A stretch of DNA of 23,698 nucleotides from CAYJAQ01 sp964368275 (GTDB lineage Bacteria; Bacillota_I; Bacilli_A; ML615J-28; CAG-313). The position numbers and the translations under genes were made by a program. Shown one piece after another: positions 23,154 through 23,698 of the stretch. Numbering within the stretch: position 1 is the stretch's first letter; every line of letters begins with the position of its first letter. The notes beneath the pieces are model-generated. The model was not told the origin of the DNA. It worked only from the letters and a program-made list of their open reading frames with translations, and made no database searches. The stretch lies in assembly GCA_964368275.1 (NCBI GenBank), contig CAYJAQ010000021.1, positions 1-23,698 on the forward strand, read 5' to 3'.

Positions 23154-23698
23154 ATGAAAAAAGTTTTATATTTATTTTTAATGCTATCTTTATTTACCCT
23201 TACTGGTTGTAAAGATAATGGGGACATCGTTGATGATGATCCTAAAAAGGAAGAAGACAAAGCGGGGCGTGCTTACGCACTCGTACACACCGATTATGTG
23301 GGCTTCGCTGAAGTTAACAAAGGAAATGGTGTAGTTATTAGAGTAGTATTTGATGAAGCTTTTTTGCCTAATATTTGGGCTCAGGAAACGGCGGTTGATT
23401 CACTAACTGATTATGTTGTCGATGCTGATAACAAACCACTTACTAATGCTAACAATTTTAAGTTTGCTAAATACTTAAAAATTGGTGATAAAGTTTTTAC
23501 TGGCACTATTTATACTGATGCTGAAAAAGAAACAATTGGTTCAACTAAACAAACGATTAAGTATCAAGCAGAGGGTATTGATGATTTATATACTTATTTG
23601 AAGACTGAAGATAATGCCCGTTGGTATGTTGAACAAATAAAAGCTGGTAATGCCTATATCACTAATAGTGATGGTACTAGACAAAATGTTAAAACTAA
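23154..23698 (+). CDS. Lipoprotein, 3' end outside the window
   Basis: The frame is open from ATG 23154 to the window end (181 codons plus two bases). Residues 1-18 are a signal peptide with lipobox LTGC, making Cys19 the lipidated residue. An acidic linker (DIVDDDPKKEEDK) follows, then a globular segment starting GRAYALVHTDYVGFAEV. The pattern Gly-x-Ala/Tyr, Val-x-Phe-Asp-Glu-Ala and the later YQAEGIDDLYTYL loosely recalls FMN-binding-like repeats of surface lipoproteins, but I would not assign that family on this much sequence. AAGGAG (23141-23146), seven bases before the ATG, fixes the start. It would be anchored on the outer face of the membrane. Substrate and partners are unknown. Confidence 0.82.
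   Translation, partial: MKKVLYLFLMLSLFTLTGCKDNGDIVDDDPKKEEDKAGRAYALVHTDYVGFAEVNKGNGVVIRVVFDEAFLPNIWAQETAVDSLTDYVVDADNKPLTNANNFKFAKYLKIGDKVFTGTIYTDAEKETIGSTKQTIKYQAEGIDDLYTYLKTEDNARWYVEQIKAGNAYITNSDGTRQNVKT

Overview
The window looks like chromosomal DNA of a low-GC, Gram-positive-type bacterium near the Bacilli/Mollicutes boundary (an uncultured Tenericutes-affiliated, Erysipelotrichia- or Haloplasma-like lineage is my best guess). The reasons are strong A+T bias, consensus sigma-A promoters with AGGAGG-type ribosome sites, Firmicutes-type gene sets (YunB, CwlD, a YugI/CvfD-like S1 protein, PcrA-LigA) and very compact operons. UGA is an ordinary stop: tsaE, rimI, the cysteine desulfurase and the B3/B4 gene all end in TGA, mostly inside start/stop overlaps. 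This is therefore not the Mycoplasma code. YunB and CwlD are sporulation/germination proteins, so the organism is a spore former or a recent descendant of one. Every recognisable gene lies on the + strand. No tRNA, rRNA, IS element, phage gene or CRISPR array is visible, and no gene-free stretch exceeds 300 bases.

Layout. (1) 1-231: the end of an upstream unit with a terminator, then a strong promoter. (2) 232-1556: a lipoprotein gene with a 48-bp tandem repeat, split by a one-base deletion in repeat copy 3. (3) 1663-2331: yunB. (4) 2349-8731: a tight operon from a TTTACA/TATAAT promoter. It carries a NifU-C-terminal-domain protein, an S1 RNA-binding protein, cwlD, the tRNA t6A set tsaE-tsaB-rimI-tsaD, a cysteine desulfurase, a small thioredoxin-like protein and a thioredoxin-CcdA-like membrane fusion. 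(5) 8751-11655: a perfect TTGACA-17-TATAAT promoter, a yybP-ykoY (Mn2+) riboswitch with a clear transcription-terminator platform, a type II P-type cation ATPase and a terminator. (6) 11677-22262: one apparent 10.5-kb operon, groES-groEL-coiled-coil gene-B3/B4 gene-glnS-pcrA-alpha/beta hydrolase-ligA, with gaps of 19 nt or less or overlaps, closed by a hairpin terminator. (7) 22366-23055: a compact ACT-less aspartokinase-like gene. (8) 23154-end: a lipoprotein gene cut by the window edge.

How the parts fit. Operon 4 joins sulfur mobilisation (desulfurase, NifU-like scaffold domain), thiol redox on both sides of the membrane (CPSC thioredoxin-like protein, CcdA-like relay) and tRNA t6A modification. 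It has no terminator of its own before the riboswitch, so the riboswitch hairpin may also end its transcripts. The ATPase is probably a Mn2+/Ca2+ exporter switched on by Mn2+. Operon 6 couples a divergent chaperonin to glutaminyl-tRNA synthesis and DNA repair/replication (PcrA, LigA).

I do not see a clear defence or mobile system. The most unusual items are the frameshifted cysteine-periodic repeat lipoprotein, the divergent GroES/GroEL pair in an unusual operon, the uncharacterised 515-aa coiled-coil protein in that operon, and the thiol/sulfur gene group.
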